A stretch of DNA of 64,000 nt from Lentzea alba (GTDB lineage Bacteria; Actinomycetota; Actinomycetes; Mycobacteriales; Pseudonocardiaceae). The notes below the pieces were generated by a model. That model did not search any database. It was given only the letters and a program-made list of their open reading frames with translations, and was not told the DNA's origin. Numbering within the stretch: position 1 is the first letter of the stretch; every line of letters starts with the position of its first letter. This document shows positions 1-9,394 of this stretch, piece after piece. A program made the position numbers and the translations under genes. The DNA is taken from contig NZ_JAAMPJ010000011.1 in assembly GCF_011067745.1 (NCBI RefSeq), forward strand, positions 116,636 to 180,635, given 5' to 3'.

Positions 1-1
1 C

Positions 2-151
2 AAGATGACCGGTCTGCTCAGCGGCTCACGCGCGGTCATCGGCTTCCGCTTCGAGCACACCCTCGAACGACCCGACATGATCGCAAGGGCGGTCAGTGAG
101 CTGTTCGGGTTGACCTCGGCCGGCCGGTTGCGTCCGATGGCAGCTGACTAG
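2..151 (+). CDS. C-terminal end of an unidentified protein (5' truncated)
   Basis: An open frame enters from the left edge and stops with TAG at 149-151, giving the last 49 residues. The codon use is typical for the window. The piece has a hydrophobic patch (AVIGFRFEH) followed by a probable helix (MIARAVSELFGL), which would suit the last helices of a small regulator such as a TetR-type protein, but no diagnostic motif is present. The next gene begins 34 nt downstream on the same strand, so the two may be cotranscribed. Function is not assigned. Confidence 0.5.
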   Translation, partial: KMTGLLSGSRAVIGFRFEHTLERPDMIARAVSELFGLTSAGRLRPMAAD

Positions 152-185
152 TACTCGTTGGTAACAAGCTGGTGGAGGGGACCCC

Positions 186-2324
186 ATGAGGACCGTGTTC
201 ACGACCTGCCCGCTGTGCGAAGCGACGTGCGGGCTGGAGCTGACGGTCGAGGGCGACCGCATCACGAAGGTGCGCGGCGACCGCGAGGACGACTTCAGCA
301 GGGGCTTCATCTGCCCGAAGGGCGCCTCGCTCGGCACGCTCGACGCCGATCCCGACCGCCTGAGCACCCCGCTGATCAAGCGCGACGGCGAGTTCCGGGA
401 AGCGACCTGGGACGAGGCCTTCCGGTACATCGACGAACGGCTGAAGGACTTCCCGGACCGCAACGCGGTCGCGATGTACCTCGGCAACCCGGTCGTGCAC
501 TCGCTCGCCGGCGGCCTCTACGCCGGACCGCTGCGCAAGGCGCTGGGCAGCCGCAACGTCTTCACCGCCAGCACCGTCGACCAGATGCCCAAGCACGTCC
601 AGTGCGGCCACATGTACGGCAGCATCTTCTCGATCCCGGTGCCCGACATCGACCGCACCGACTTCATGCTGGTCCTGGGCGCGGACCCGTTCTCGTCCAA
701 CGGCAGCCTGTGGACGGTTCCGGACGTGCCCGGCCGATTCAAGGACCTGCAGAAACGCGGTGGTTCGTTCGTCGTCGTCGATCCGCGCCGCAGCCGCACG
801 GCCGCAGCCGCCGATCAGCACGTCGTGATCCGCCCCGGCACGGATGTGTTCCTGCTGCTGGCGTTGATCCACGAGCTGTTCGCGCAGGACCTGGTGAACC
901 TGCGAGACCTCGCCGAGCACGTCACCGACCACACGGGGATCCGCCAGCACGTCGCGCCGTTCAGCCCTGAGGCCGTTGCGGAACGCACGGGCGTTGAGGT
1001 GGAAACGATCCGAGCGCTCGCACGGCGGTTGGCTGAAGCGGACCGTGCTGCTGTGTACGGCCGTATCGGCACCACGACCGTTGAGTTCGGCACGGTCGCG
1101 TCGTGGGCGGTCGACACGCTCAACATCCTGACCGGCAACCTCGACCGGCCGGGCGGCGTGATGTGGCCGTTGCCCGCGCACAGCAAGCGCGGTACGGGCC
1201 GCGGCAAGGGTTTCGGCATCGGCCGCTGGCACAGCCGGGTCAAGGGACACCCCGAGGTGATGGGGGAGTACCCGGCCGTCACGATGGTCGACGAGATCGA
1301 GACGCCCGGCGACGGCCAGGTGCGGGCGCTGTTCACGATCGGCGGCAACCCCGCGCTGTCGTTGCCGAACTCGGCCCGCGTGAACGCCGCTCTGTCCGGG
1401 TTGGACTTCATGGTCAGCGTCGACCCGTACCTCAACGAGACGACCCGGCACGCGGACGTCATCCTGCCGACGCCGCCGCCGTCCCGCCGCGACCACTACG
1501 ACATCGCGTTCCTCAACAACTCCGTGCGCAACGTCGCGAAGTACTCGCGCGCGGCAATTCCGCTGGAGGAAGGCAGGGTCGACGAGACGGACATCTTCTT
1601 CCGGCTCGCCACGATCTTCAGCGGCCTGGGCCCGGCAGCCGATCTCGACGCCATCGCGGCCTTCCAACTGGCCGACCTGAAGCAGAAGGCCGGTGTCGAC
1701 TTCGAACCCGAGGGCGAGACGCGCGAGGAACGCTTGCTGGATCTGAAGCTCCGCACCGGCCCGTACGGGGTTTCGCTCCGGCAGTTGCTCGACCACCCGC
1801 ACGGCATCGACCTCGGCCCGCTCACCTCACGCCTGCCGGAGATCCTGCGCACGGAGTCCGGCAGGATCGAACTGACCCCGCAGCCGATAGTGGACGACTT
1901 CCCGCGCGTGCTGGAAGCGTTGGAGCACCCCGAGACCGAGATGGTGCTCGTCGGCCGCCGGCACCTGCGCACCAACAACTCCTGGATGCACAACGTGCCC
2001 GCGCTGGTGAAGGGCAAGCCGTTGTGCACGCTGCTCGTCAACCCCGGCGACGCCGACCGCCTCGGACTGCGGGACGGCGGGACCGCCCAGGTCACCTCGC
2101 GCGTCGGCAAGATCGAGGTGCTGGTCGAGGTCACCGCCGACATCGCGCCCGGCGTCGTCTCGATGCCGCACGGCTGGGGCCACGACCAGCCCGGCACGCA
2201 GCTCAGCGTCGCCCGTGAGCACGCTGGCGTGAACGTCAACCTCCTCACCGACGACCTCCGCATCGACCCGCTCTCGGGCACCGCCGTCCTGAACGGCACC
2301 CGAGTGCAGGTCGTGCCCGCCTAG
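186..2324 (+). CDS. Molybdopterin-dependent oxidoreductase (formate dehydrogenase/nitrate reductase-like large subunit)
   Basis: This 712-residue protein belongs to the prokaryotic molybdopterin oxidoreductase family, which uses a bis-MGD cofactor and usually one [4Fe-4S] cluster. The N-terminal cluster ligands are visible as Cys8, Cys11, Cys15 and Cys43, followed by FICPKG. The middle carries the catalytic Mo domain, and the last 120 residues form the molydopterin dinucleotide-binding beta barrel (RTNNSWMHNVP, then SMPHGWGH). A Cys in HVQCGHMYG (Cys140) lies where the Mo ligand is expected, but that is inference. There is no Tat signal, so it is probably cytoplasmic. The start is supported by GGAGGGG upstream of the ATG. 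A fatty-acyl-CoA ligase gene follows after 28 nt, so the two are probably cotranscribed. The substrate is unknown; no small subunit or maturation chaperone is adjacent. Confidence 0.88.
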   Translation: MRTVFTTCPLCEATCGLELTVEGDRITKVRGDREDDFSRGFICPKGASLGTLDADPDRLSTPLIKRDGEFREATWDEAFRYIDERLKDFPDRNAVAMYLGNPVVHSLAGGLYAGPLRKALGSRNVFTASTVDQMPKHVQCGHMYGSIFSIPVPDIDRTDFMLVLGADPFSSNGSLWTVPDVPGRFKDLQKRGGSFVVVDPRRSRTAAAADQHVVIRPGTDVFLLLALIHELFAQDLVNLRDLAEHVTDHTGIRQHVAPFSPEAVAERTGVEVETIRALARRLAEADRAAVYGRIGTTTVEFGTVASWAVDTLNILTGNLDRPGGVMWPLPAHSKRGTGRGKGFGIGRWHSRVKGHPEVMGEYPAVTMVDEIETPGDGQVRALFTIGGNPALSLPNSARVNAALSGLDFMVSVDPYLNETTRHADVILPTPPPSRRDHYDIAFLNNSVRNVAKYSRAAIPLEEGRVDETDIFFRLATIFSGLGPAADLDAIAAFQLADLKQKAGVDFEPEGETREERLLDLKLRTGPYGVSLRQLLDHPHGIDLGPLTSRLPEILRTESGRIELTPQPIVDDFPRVLEALEHPETEMVLVGRRHLRTNNSWMHNVPALVKGKPLCTLLVNPGDADRLGLRDGGTAQVTSRVGKIEVLVEVTADIAPGVVSMPHGWGHDQPGTQLSVAREHAGVNVNLLTDDLRIDPLSGTAVLNGTRVQVVPA

Positions 2325-2352
2325 AAAACCCGCCGATTTCCTAGGAGCCGCC

Positions 2353-4134
2353 ATGACCGCCGGAGTCACCAGCCCGAACGCGGTGCAGACCGTCCGCCGG
2401 ATAGCCGACCTGCCGTTCCTCGCGGAGCAGGCGTACGGCGACGCGGTGGCGTGGCGGTTCAAGCAGAACGGCGAGTGGCGCGACCAGACCTACGCCGAGG
2501 TCTCCGAGCTGGTGCTGGACCTCGCCTCGGGGTTCGTCCACGCCGGACTGAAGGCGGGCGACCGGGTCTGCGTGCTGGCGAACACCCGTCCTGAGTGGAC
2601 GGCGGTGGAACTGGCCGTGCTCGCGGCGGGCGGCATCGTCGTGCCGATCTACCCGTCCAGCACGTCCGAGGAGATCGCCTGGGTGGTCGGCGACTCCGGC
2701 GCGTCGATCGTGGTGGCCGAGGACGAGGCCCAGTGCGTCAAGGTCGACGCGGTCAGGGGCGAACTCCCGGAACTGCGAACAGTTTTCACGATTGACGCGG
2801 CCGGTGATCGCCCGAGCCTGGCCGAGCTGCAGGACACCGGCCGCACCGCGCCGCTGGCCGCCGAACTGGACACCCGTCGGGCCGCGATCAGGCCCGAGGA
2901 CCCAGGTCTGATCATCTACACCTCGGGCACCACCGGCCCGCCCAAGGGCTGCGTCCTGACCAACGAGAACTGGGTCGCGTTGTGCCGGCTCGCCGAAGAA
3001 GCCCGCATCGACGCGATGACCGGCACCGTCTACCTGTTCCTGCCGCTGGCGCACGTCTTCGCGCAGATCGTCATGTTCGGCACCATGTACCGCGGCGGCG
3101 CGTTGGCGTACTTCGGCGGTGACATGGCGGCGATCGTGCCGGAGCTGGCCGAGGTGCGGCCGACGTTCCTGCCTTCCGTGCCGCGGATCTTCGAGAAGAT
3201 CTACACGTTCGTCACCTCGGCCGTGCCGCCGGAGCAGCTCGCTCAGGCCGTGACGCTGGGTCTGGAGGTGCGACGCCGGCGCGCCGCGGGTGAACCCGTG
3301 CCCGCGGAGATGGCGGCCGCGTTCGAACAGGTCGACGCGCTGTTCGCCAAGGTGCGCGCGGTGTTCGGCGGCCGGCTCGTGCAGGCGCTCTCCGGTGCCG
3401 CACCGATCTCTCGCGAGGTGCTGCAGTTCTTCCACGCGGCCGGCGTGCCGGTGCTGGAGGGTTACGGCATGACCGAGTCCACGGCGGTGGGCACCATCAA
3501 CACGCTGAGCCGCTTCAAGCTCGGCTCGGTCGGCGCGTCCGGCATCTCCGGCCTGGAAATGGCGGTGGGGGAGGACGGTGAGCTGCTGATGCGCGGCCCG
3601 CACGTCTTCGCCGGGTACTGGCGCAACGACGAGGCGACGGCTGCCACGATCAAGAACGGCTGGCTGCACACCGGCGACCTCGGCGAGATCGACGCGGACG
3701 GTTTCGTCACGATCACGGGGCGCAAGAAGGACATCATCATCACCGCCGGTGGCAAGAACATCGCGCCGGCGAACGTGGAGAACGTGCTGCGCCAGTCGCG
3801 CTGGATCTCGCACGCCGTGTTGTTCGGCGATCGCAAGCCCTACTGCGTGGCCCTGATCACACTCGACGCCGACGAGATCGTGCCGTGGGCGACGGCACGT
3901 GGTTTGCCGTCCGACCTCGAATCTTTGGTGGGTCACCCGGACGTGCGAACGCTCGTGCAGGGAGTTGTTGACGAAGCGAACTCGCACTTCGCCAGTGTTT
4001 CCCAGGTGAAGAAGTTCGTGCTGCTCACCCGCGACCTGTCACAGGAGGAAGGTGAGCTCACCCCGACGTTGAAGGTCAAACGCAACGTGGTGCACCGCCT
4101 TCACTCTGCGTTGTACGAAGGGCTCTACGCGTAA
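2353..4134 (+). CDS. Long-chain fatty acid--CoA ligase (FadD15-like AMP-binding enzyme)
   Basis: A 593-residue ANL-superfamily ligase that activates a carboxylic acid with ATP and transfers it to CoA. The P-loop-like A3 motif YTSGTTGPPKG starts at residue 189, the A5 motif YGMTE is at 371-375, and the C-terminal hinge and catalytic lysine region are seen as TGRKKDIIITAGGKNIAP. Length and pattern match the bacterial long-chain ligases (FadD15/Faa type) with the extra helical insert before A5. The ATG is preceded by AGGAG. It follows the molybdenum enzyme after 28 nt and probably shares its transcript, which suggests a joint but undefined role in lipid or aromatic acid oxidation. A perfect palindrome downstream separates it from the convergent LacI gene. 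Acyl specificity cannot be read from sequence. Confidence 0.9.
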   Translation: MTAGVTSPNAVQTVRRIADLPFLAEQAYGDAVAWRFKQNGEWRDQTYAEVSELVLDLASGFVHAGLKAGDRVCVLANTRPEWTAVELAVLAAGGIVVPIYPSSTSEEIAWVVGDSGASIVVAEDEAQCVKVDAVRGELPELRTVFTIDAAGDRPSLAELQDTGRTAPLAAELDTRRAAIRPEDPGLIIYTSGTTGPPKGCVLTNENWVALCRLAEEARIDAMTGTVYLFLPLAHVFAQIVMFGTMYRGGALAYFGGDMAAIVPELAEVRPTFLPSVPRIFEKIYTFVTSAVPPEQLAQAVTLGLEVRRRRAAGEPVPAEMAAAFEQVDALFAKVRAVFGGRLVQALSGAAPISREVLQFFHAAGVPVLEGYGMTESTAVGTINTLSRFKLGSVGASGISGLEMAVGEDGELLMRGPHVFAGYWRNDEATAATIKNGWLHTGDLGEIDADGFVTITGRKKDIIITAGGKNIAPANVENVLRQSRWISHAVLFGDRKPYCVALITLDADEIVPWATARGLPSDLESLVGHPDVRTLVQGVVDEANSHFASVSQVKKFVLLTRDLSQEEGELTPTLKVKRNVVHRLHSALYEGLYA

Positions 4135-4310
4135 CCCGTACGTACGAGAAATCCAAAAACAGGTACATCCACCCTGGCGGATTCCGTCCGCTCAGGGCAG
4201 AGTGGAACACCAAGCGGCGCCAGGCCCCCTCCCCCCTCGGGCCCAGCCGCTTCGCGGCCCCGGCTCACGGCGTACTCCCCCCAGACGCCCTTGCCGGGGC
4301 CGCCTTGTAC
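4135..4310. other. Intergenic, no gene seen
   Basis: The space between the fadD stop and the palindrome is GC-rich with C-runs. Open frames here lack a ribosome site and are antisense or out of frame with anything recognisable. Confidence 0.5.
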
Positions 4311-4365
4311 GTTGATGAGGGGAGCTTTCATAAACCTCAGGTTTATGAAAGCTCCCCTCATCAAC
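4311..4365. repeat. Perfect 27-bp-arm palindrome (47-nt ATG...CAT core family, copy 1)
   Basis: The arms are 27 nt and exactly complementary around a single C. The inner part runs from ATG at 4315 to CAT at 4361, exactly 47 nt. It lies between the convergent fadD and LacI genes, 1 nt past the LacI stop, so it probably acts as a bidirectional terminator, although there is no T-tract. Three other copies with the same core length occur at 18800, 39274 and 51019. Confidence 0.85.
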
Positions 4366-4366
4366 A

Positions 4367-5350
4367 TCACTTGCGGGGCGGGGTTGTGGTGCCCCGCACG
4401 ATGAGTTGCGTCTCCGCCACGATCTGTGGGACCTCGGTGTTGTCCGAGTCCAGCCAGTCGAGCAGCAGGTTCACCGCCGTGCGTCCCGCCTGTGCCACCG
4501 GCATCGCCACCGTGGTCAACGCGGGCGAGCACAGCGCCGCGTACGTCAGGTCGTCGAACCCGGTCACCGACACGTCACCGGGAACCGAGATGCCGCGGTC
4601 CCTGAGCCGCGCTAGGACGCCGAGAGCCATGATGTCGTTGTAGGCCACGATCGCGGACGTGTCGGCCGCCACGGCCAAATCAGCGGCCTGCAAGCCGCCT
4701 TCGTAGCGCGGCGCGAACGGTCCGAGGTCCACCAGGTCCACCCCGTGCTGGGCCACCGCCGACAACAGGCCGCGGCGACGCTCCTGGTTGGACCACGAGG
4801 TGCGCGGCCCGTTCAGGTAGGCGATCCGCCGGTGCCCCAACGCGACGAGGTGGTCGACGATCGCGTGCATTCCACCCGCCGAGTCCATCAACGCGGCGGG
4901 CACGCCCGGCAGGCGCCGGTTCAGCAGCACCAGCGACGTCGCGCCCGCCATCTCGTAGATCTGCGAGTCCTCCAGGCCCGGCGCGCACAGCACCACGCCG
5001 TCGACCTGCTTGGCCATCGCGTGCACGAGCTTGGCCTCGGTGACCGGGTCCTCGTCGCTGTCCGCCACGAACACCGCGTAGTCCGCCTGCATCGCCCGCG
5101 CCTGCACGGCCTTGAGCACGCCCGTGAAGAACGGGTTGTCGAGGTCCGGCACGACGATGCCGATGTTGCCGGTCTTGCCGGTGATCAGCCCTCGAGCCGC
5201 CCGATTGGGCTGGTAGCCGAGGTCCGAGGCGGCAGCCAGCACCCGTGATCTGGTCTCCGGGCGGACCAGCTCGGGAGATGTCAGCGCACGCGAAACGGTG
5301 GCGACCGATACGTGCGCCCTGCGTGCCACGTCGCGGATGGTGACTGCCAC
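4367..5350 (-). CDS. LacI-family transcriptional regulator
   Basis: A 327-residue regulator with the LacI helix-turn-helix at the N-terminus (TIRDVARRAHVSVATVSRAL), the hinge with the minor-groove element (YQPNRAARGL), and a periplasmic-binding-protein-like effector domain beginning IGIVVPDLDNPFF. It is the last gene of the minus-strand ABC transporter operon, 51 nt after the distal permease. A LacI-type operator is present upstream of the binding-protein gene (9395-9406), so it most likely represses that operon and possibly the divergent dehydrogenase until a sugar-like ligand binds. The effector is unknown. Confidence 0.93.
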   Translation of the reverse strand: MAVTIRDVARRAHVSVATVSRALTSPELVRPETRSRVLAAASDLGYQPNRAARGLITGKTGNIGIVVPDLDNPFFTGVLKAVQARAMQADYAVFVADSDEDPVTEAKLVHAMAKQVDGVVLCAPGLEDSQIYEMAGATSLVLLNRRLPGVPAALMDSAGGMHAIVDHLVALGHRRIAYLNGPRTSWSNQERRRGLLSAVAQHGVDLVDLGPFAPRYEGGLQAADLAVAADTSAIVAYNDIMALGVLARLRDRGISVPGDVSVTGFDDLTYAALCSPALTTVAMPVAQAGRTAVNLLLDWLDSDNTEVPQIVAETQLIVRGTTTPPRK

Positions 5351-5401
5351 TGGTTACCTCACCCTCAACTGCCGGTTGAAACAATCATGACGGGTCAGGT
5401 G

Positions 5402-6226
5402 TCAAGCCGGGTCTTTGAGTCTGGTGACGAGCTGGGTCGGGTTCACGAACCTGAGCGCGATCACCAGCAGGACCAACATGGACGCCGTGTAGATCACGGC
5501 CATCGAGTCGACCATCTGTTGTGGTCTGATGCCCGCCGACGACATGGCCTCGTACAGCGAGACCACCAGGGTCTGGCTGGTCGGACCGGCCGTGAGGAAC
5601 GTCAGTTCGAACATGCCCACCGTGCGCACGAGCACCAGGATCGACGCCGCCAGGATGCCCGGTACGAGCAGCGGCGCGAGCACGCGGGTGAAGATGGCGA
5701 ACGTGTTCGCCCCGCACATCCGGGCCGCCGACTCGATCTTCGTGTCGATCTGCTCGATGAACGGCGTCATCGTCAGCACCACGAACGGCACGGCCGGCAC
5801 GAGGTTCGCCGCGATCACGCCGAACATGCTTCCCGCCAACTGGAACTTGTACAGCACCGTCGCGAGCGGGATGCCGTACGTCATCGGGGGCATCAGGATC
5901 GGCAGCAGGAACAGCACGTTGAGCAGCTTCTTTCCGGGGAAGTCGCGGCGCGCCAGAGCATAGGCCGTAGGAACTCCGATGAGGACGGAGATGACGACGA
6001 CCGCGATCGCGACCTGGAACGTCACGACCAGCACGTCCAACAGACGGTAGTCGCGCCATGCCTCGCCGTACCACTTGCCCGTGTAACCGTTGGGCAGCCA
6101 CGTGCCGAACCACGACTCGGCGAACGAGTTGGTGACCACGGCACCGACGATGCCGATCAGGTTCAGCATGAAGAAGATCAACGCGCCCCACGTCAGCCAC
6201 ACCACCGGGCGAGCAGCGAGCTTCAT
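5402..6226 (-). CDS. ABC transporter permease (PotC-like, second subunit)
   Basis: A 274-residue integral membrane protein with about six hydrophobic segments and the BPD_transp_1 fold. The EAA loop that docks the ATPase is visible as ESAARMCGANTFAIFTRVLAPLLVPG. It pairs with the upstream permease to form the translocation channel of a binding-protein-dependent importer. Its ATG overlaps the stop of the upstream permease by 4 nt, which indicates translational coupling. PotB/PotC-type and sugar permeases are both possible; the family does not settle the substrate. Confidence 0.88.
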   Translation of the reverse strand: MKLAARPVVWLTWGALIFFMLNLIGIVGAVVTNSFAESWFGTWLPNGYTGKWYGEAWRDYRLLDVLVVTFQVAIAVVVISVLIGVPTAYALARRDFPGKKLLNVLFLLPILMPPMTYGIPLATVLYKFQLAGSMFGVIAANLVPAVPFVVLTMTPFIEQIDTKIESAARMCGANTFAIFTRVLAPLLVPGILAASILVLVRTVGMFELTFLTAGPTSQTLVVSLYEAMSSAGIRPQQMVDSMAVIYTASMLVLLVIALRFVNPTQLVTRLKDPA

Positions 6227-7113
6227 CCCTTACCTCCTGTCGCACCGCGGTAGAGCGTCGTGCGCCAGACCAGCACCACGCCGATCACGATCAGCATCAC
6301 CAGCGCCATCAGCATCGCGATCGCCGAGCCCATCGCGAAGTCGTTGTCCCGCAACGCCGTCTCGTACGCGGCGATCGACATCACGTGCGTCTCACCGGCC
6401 GGGTTGCCGACCATGACCGCACTCGGGAACACGGAGAACGCGAGCACGAACGAGAGGCAGAACGTGACCGCGAGCCCCGGCGCGAGCAACGGCATGGTGA
6501 TCGTCCGGAACCGCTGCCTCCTCGACGCTCCCAGCGTCGCCGCCGCCTGTTCGAGCGTGGGGTCGATGCCGGACAGGTAGGACAGCGTCAGCAGGAACGC
6601 GAACGGGAAGCCGGTGATGATCAGGCTGAACAGCACGCCCCAGTAGTTGTGGGTGAGCTTCGCCGGTTCGTCCGCGCCCAGTGCCATCCAGATGCGGTTG
6701 AACCACCCGGTCGGTCCGAAGAAGGCGAGGAGTCCTTCGGCTGTCAGCACGGTGCCGAGGGTGATCGGGACGACCAGCAACGTGGTGAGCGCTCTCTTGC
6801 CGCGGAACCGGCCGCGCATCCGGAACGCGATCGGGATGGACGCCAGCACGTTGAACAGCGCCGCCGGCAACCCGAGCCGCAGCGTGATCCAGACGGTCTC
6901 CGCCAGGTACTCGTCCTGGAAGAAGGTGACGTAGTTCTGGAACGGGCTGCCGCCGCCCTTCGGCTGGAAGCTCAGCTGCAACCCGTACAGGAACGGGTAG
7001 ACGAACAGCAGCACCACGAACACCGCTCCCGGCACCAGCAGCCAGAGGACGCGGTCGACGCCCTTCTCGGCCAGCCGATGCTTCAGCGACGCCCGATCGG
7101 TTACCGCGGTCAT
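6223..7113 (-). CDS. ABC transporter permease (PotB-like, first subunit)
   Basis: A 296-residue permease with an N-terminal cytoplasmic tail, a first membrane helix (VLWLLVPGAVFVVLLFVYPFLYGLQLSF) and an EAA loop (EQAAATLGASRRQRFRTITMPLLAPG). It overlaps the ATPase gene upstream by 4 nt and the second permease downstream by 4 nt, so all parts of the transporter are made together. The loop after helix 1 is long, as in the spermidine/iron/sulfate type of permease. Confidence 0.88.
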   Translation of the reverse strand: MTAVTDRASLKHRLAEKGVDRVLWLLVPGAVFVVLLFVYPFLYGLQLSFQPKGGGSPFQNYVTFFQDEYLAETVWITLRLGLPAALFNVLASIPIAFRMRGRFRGKRALTTLLVVPITLGTVLTAEGLLAFFGPTGWFNRIWMALGADEPAKLTHNYWGVLFSLIITGFPFAFLLTLSYLSGIDPTLEQAAATLGASRRQRFRTITMPLLAPGLAVTFCLSFVLAFSVFPSAVMVGNPAGETHVMSIAAYETALRDNDFAMGSAIAMLMALVMLIVIGVVLVWRTTLYRGATGGKG

Positions 7114-8168
7114 GTGAACACCAGCACGCGCTCAGTCGGCACCTTCAACCTGATGGTGTCGCCGGGAGCGAGTCGTGAGTTCGTGCGGACGTGCAGCTGT
7201 TCGCCGTTCTTCAGCCGTGCCTCCACGGCTTGCTCACGTCCGTGGTACTCGACGATCTCGACGGTGGCTTCCAACGTGTTGTCGCCGGCCTCGCTGACGA
7301 CCGTGAAGTCCTCCGGCCGGACTGCCGCCACAGCCTTGTCGGACAGCTCTTCCCGTTTGACGCCAACGAGTTCGATGCCGTCTTCGGTGCGGACGGTCGC
7401 TTGATCGTCGTCTTGAGCGCTCACGCTCACCGGGATCATGTTGCGGTAGCCCATGAACCCGGCGACGTACCGGTTCACCGGATGTGCGTAGACCTCCTCC
7501 GGTGAACCGACCTGCTGCACCTCGCCGAGCCTCAGGACCACGAGACGGTCGGCGAGGGCCAGCGCCTCCTCCTGGTCGTGCGTGACGTAGACGGTGGTGA
7601 GACCCAGGGACTGGTGCAGCCGGCGGATCTCGGTGCGCATTTCGAGCCGCAGCGCTGCGTCCAGATTGGACAGTGGTTCGTCCATCAGCACCAGTGGTGG
7701 CTCGAGGACGATCGCGCGGGCGATCGCCACGCGCTGCTGCTGGCCGCCGGAGAGTTGTGCCGGGAACTTGTGCTGGTGTTCTTCGAGTTGGACGAGCCGC
7801 ACCGCCTCGTCCACGCGCCGGTTCAGCTCCGCCTTGGCCGTCTTGCGCATGGACAGCCCGAACCCGATGTTGCGCCGCACCGACATGTGCGGGAACAGCG
7901 CGTAGTTCTGGAACACCATGCCGAACCCGCGCTTCTCCGGCGGCAGGTCGTCGATGCGCTTGCCGTCCAGCGTGATCCGCCCGCCGGTCAACGGCAGCAG
8001 CCCCGCCAGGCAGTTCAAGGCGGTGGACTTCCCGCAGCCCGACGGCCCGAGCAGGGCGACGAACTCGCCGCCCTTGATCGTCAGGTCCATGCCCTGGAGG
8101 GCAACGGTGTCCCCGAACGCCCGCCGCACGTGGTCCAGGTGCAGCTCGGCAAACCGTTGTCCGGTCAT
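7110..8168 (-). CDS. ABC transporter ATP-binding protein (PotA/UgpC-like)
   Basis: A 352-residue ATPase. The Walker A motif is LLGPSGCGKST, the signature is LSGGQQQRVAIARAI, Walker B is LVLMDEP, the D-loop is LSNLD and the switch His sits in VYVTHDQEEA. The C-terminal 120 residues form a TOBE-type domain (IRLKVPTERVLVF at the end). The start is the ATG at 8166-8168, which overlaps the stop of the binding-protein gene; the frame stays open upstream but there it is only the shadow of that gene. It energises the import system encoded on both sides. Confidence 0.93.
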   Translation of the reverse strand: MTGQRFAELHLDHVRRAFGDTVALQGMDLTIKGGEFVALLGPSGCGKSTALNCLAGLLPLTGGRITLDGKRIDDLPPEKRGFGMVFQNYALFPHMSVRRNIGFGLSMRKTAKAELNRRVDEAVRLVQLEEHQHKFPAQLSGGQQQRVAIARAIVLEPPLVLMDEPLSNLDAALRLEMRTEIRRLHQSLGLTTVYVTHDQEEALALADRLVVLRLGEVQQVGSPEEVYAHPVNRYVAGFMGYRNMIPVSVSAQDDDQATVRTEDGIELVGVKREELSDKAVAAVRPEDFTVVSEAGDNTLEATVEIVEYHGREQAVEARLKNGEQLHVRTNSRLAPGDTIRLKVPTERVLVFT

Positions 8169-9358
8169 TTCTTGCCGATCTCCCTGTCCCACCGCTGGAA
8201 GGCCTTCACCTGCTGCGCCGCCGGAAGCGAGGTCTCCTTGGGGTTGTCCTCGATCAGTTTGTCGTACTCGGCGCGCCCGAACTTCGCGATCGCGTCCTGC
8301 GACTCCTGCGGCGCCATCTTCAGCGTGACGTCCTTGACCGCCGGGCCGGGGTAGAAGTAGCCCTTGTCGTAGGCCTTGGCCTGCTGCTTGGGGTCCAGCA
8401 TGAACTTGATCAGCGCGAGGTTCGCCGCCAGCACGTCGTCCGAGACACCCTTCGGCACCACCGCGTAGTGCGCGTCGGTGACCCAGTGGAAGCCCTTGAA
8501 GGTCGCGATCTTCATGCCCTCCGGCACCGAGCCGAGCACGCGCGGGTTGATGTCCCAGCCGGTGGTGGAGGCGACCATCCACGACGTGCCGTTCGCCAGG
8601 TTCTTCATGACGTCGGTCGTGCCACCTGGGTAGTTGTCGACGTACTGCCCCAGTTCCTTGAGGTAGGCCCAGGTCTTGTCCCAGCCCTTCTCCGGGTCCT
8701 TGGGGTCCGAGTCGCCGAGCAGGTACGGCAGTCCCATCAGGAACGTCCTGCCAGGACCGGAGTTCGCGGGCCGCGCGTACTGGAACTTGCCGGGATGCGC
8801 TTTGGCCCACTCCAGCAGTTCGGCGGGAGACGTCGGCGCGGTGGGCACCTTGGCCGGGTCGTACTCCAGCAGCGGTCCCGCGGGGTAGTAGGTGACGGCG
8901 ACGCCCTGGCCCTGGGCGAGCTTCTGCATCTCCCAGGCCGGCGGGAGGTAGGTCTTCTCGAGGTCCGGCAGCTTCGCCGAAAATCCGGGGAGCAGTTCGT
9001 AGACGAGTTTCTGCTCGATGACCGACGACAATCCGTCGGTACCGGTCAGCACGAGGTGGGTCTGGGAGGTGCCGGAGTTCTGCTCGGCCTTGAGCTTGCC
9101 CGGCATGTCCGGCGCGGTCGCCTTGGTGTAGTTGACCTTGCTCACGAAGTCCGGGTTGGCCTTCACGAACTCGTCGATCATGCCCTGGGTGAGCTGCAGG
9201 TTGCCGGCCACGTCGAGGACGTTGAGCTCGACCGGTTTCGACGGCTTGTCCGGGACTGTCGTGGGGGCGTTCTGCGCCTGCGGGGACTCCGGCGCACCAC
9301 ACGCCGTGATGACCAACAGGGCGGGGATGACGAGCTGTAACTTCCTTGTCCAGCGCAT
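8165..9358 (-). CDS. Extracellular solute-binding lipoprotein of the ABC importer
   Basis: A 397-residue family 1 solute-binding protein. The signal peptide ends in a lipobox (VIPALLVITAC), so Cys would be acylated and the protein held on the outer face of the membrane. The rest has the two-lobe pattern with a late IKFMLDPKQQAKAY segment. The start chosen is the ATG at 9356-9358, preceded by GGGAG; a longer frame upstream is not needed. It is the first gene of the importer operon and is divergent from the sugar dehydrogenase gene. Sequence alone does not decide between a sugar, polyamine or thiamine-like ligand. Confidence 0.88.
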   Translation of the reverse strand: MRWTRKLQLVIPALLVITACGAPESPQAQNAPTTVPDKPSKPVELNVLDVAGNLQLTQGMIDEFVKANPDFVSKVNYTKATAPDMPGKLKAEQNSGTSQTHLVLTGTDGLSSVIEQKLVYELLPGFSAKLPDLEKTYLPPAWEMQKLAQGQGVAVTYYPAGPLLEYDPAKVPTAPTSPAELLEWAKAHPGKFQYARPANSGPGRTFLMGLPYLLGDSDPKDPEKGWDKTWAYLKELGQYVDNYPGGTTDVMKNLANGTSWMVASTTGWDINPRVLGSVPEGMKIATFKGFHWVTDAHYAVVPKGVSDDVLAANLALIKFMLDPKQQAKAYDKGYFYPGPAVKDVTLKMAPQESQDAIAKFGRAEYDKLIEDNPKETSLPAAQQVKAFQRWDREIGKK

Positions 9359-9394
9359 CTCGGGGCTCCCTAACTGACTCTGGACCTGGCGCTC

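Noticed and set aside
4125..4532. Small proteins read through the palindromes (such as frames at 4125-4532, 4305-4643, 38840-39325, 39240-39458 and 50762-51067)
   Set aside because: Their shared M-x-G-A-F phrases come from the palindrome itself. They lack ribosome sites and overlap known genes.
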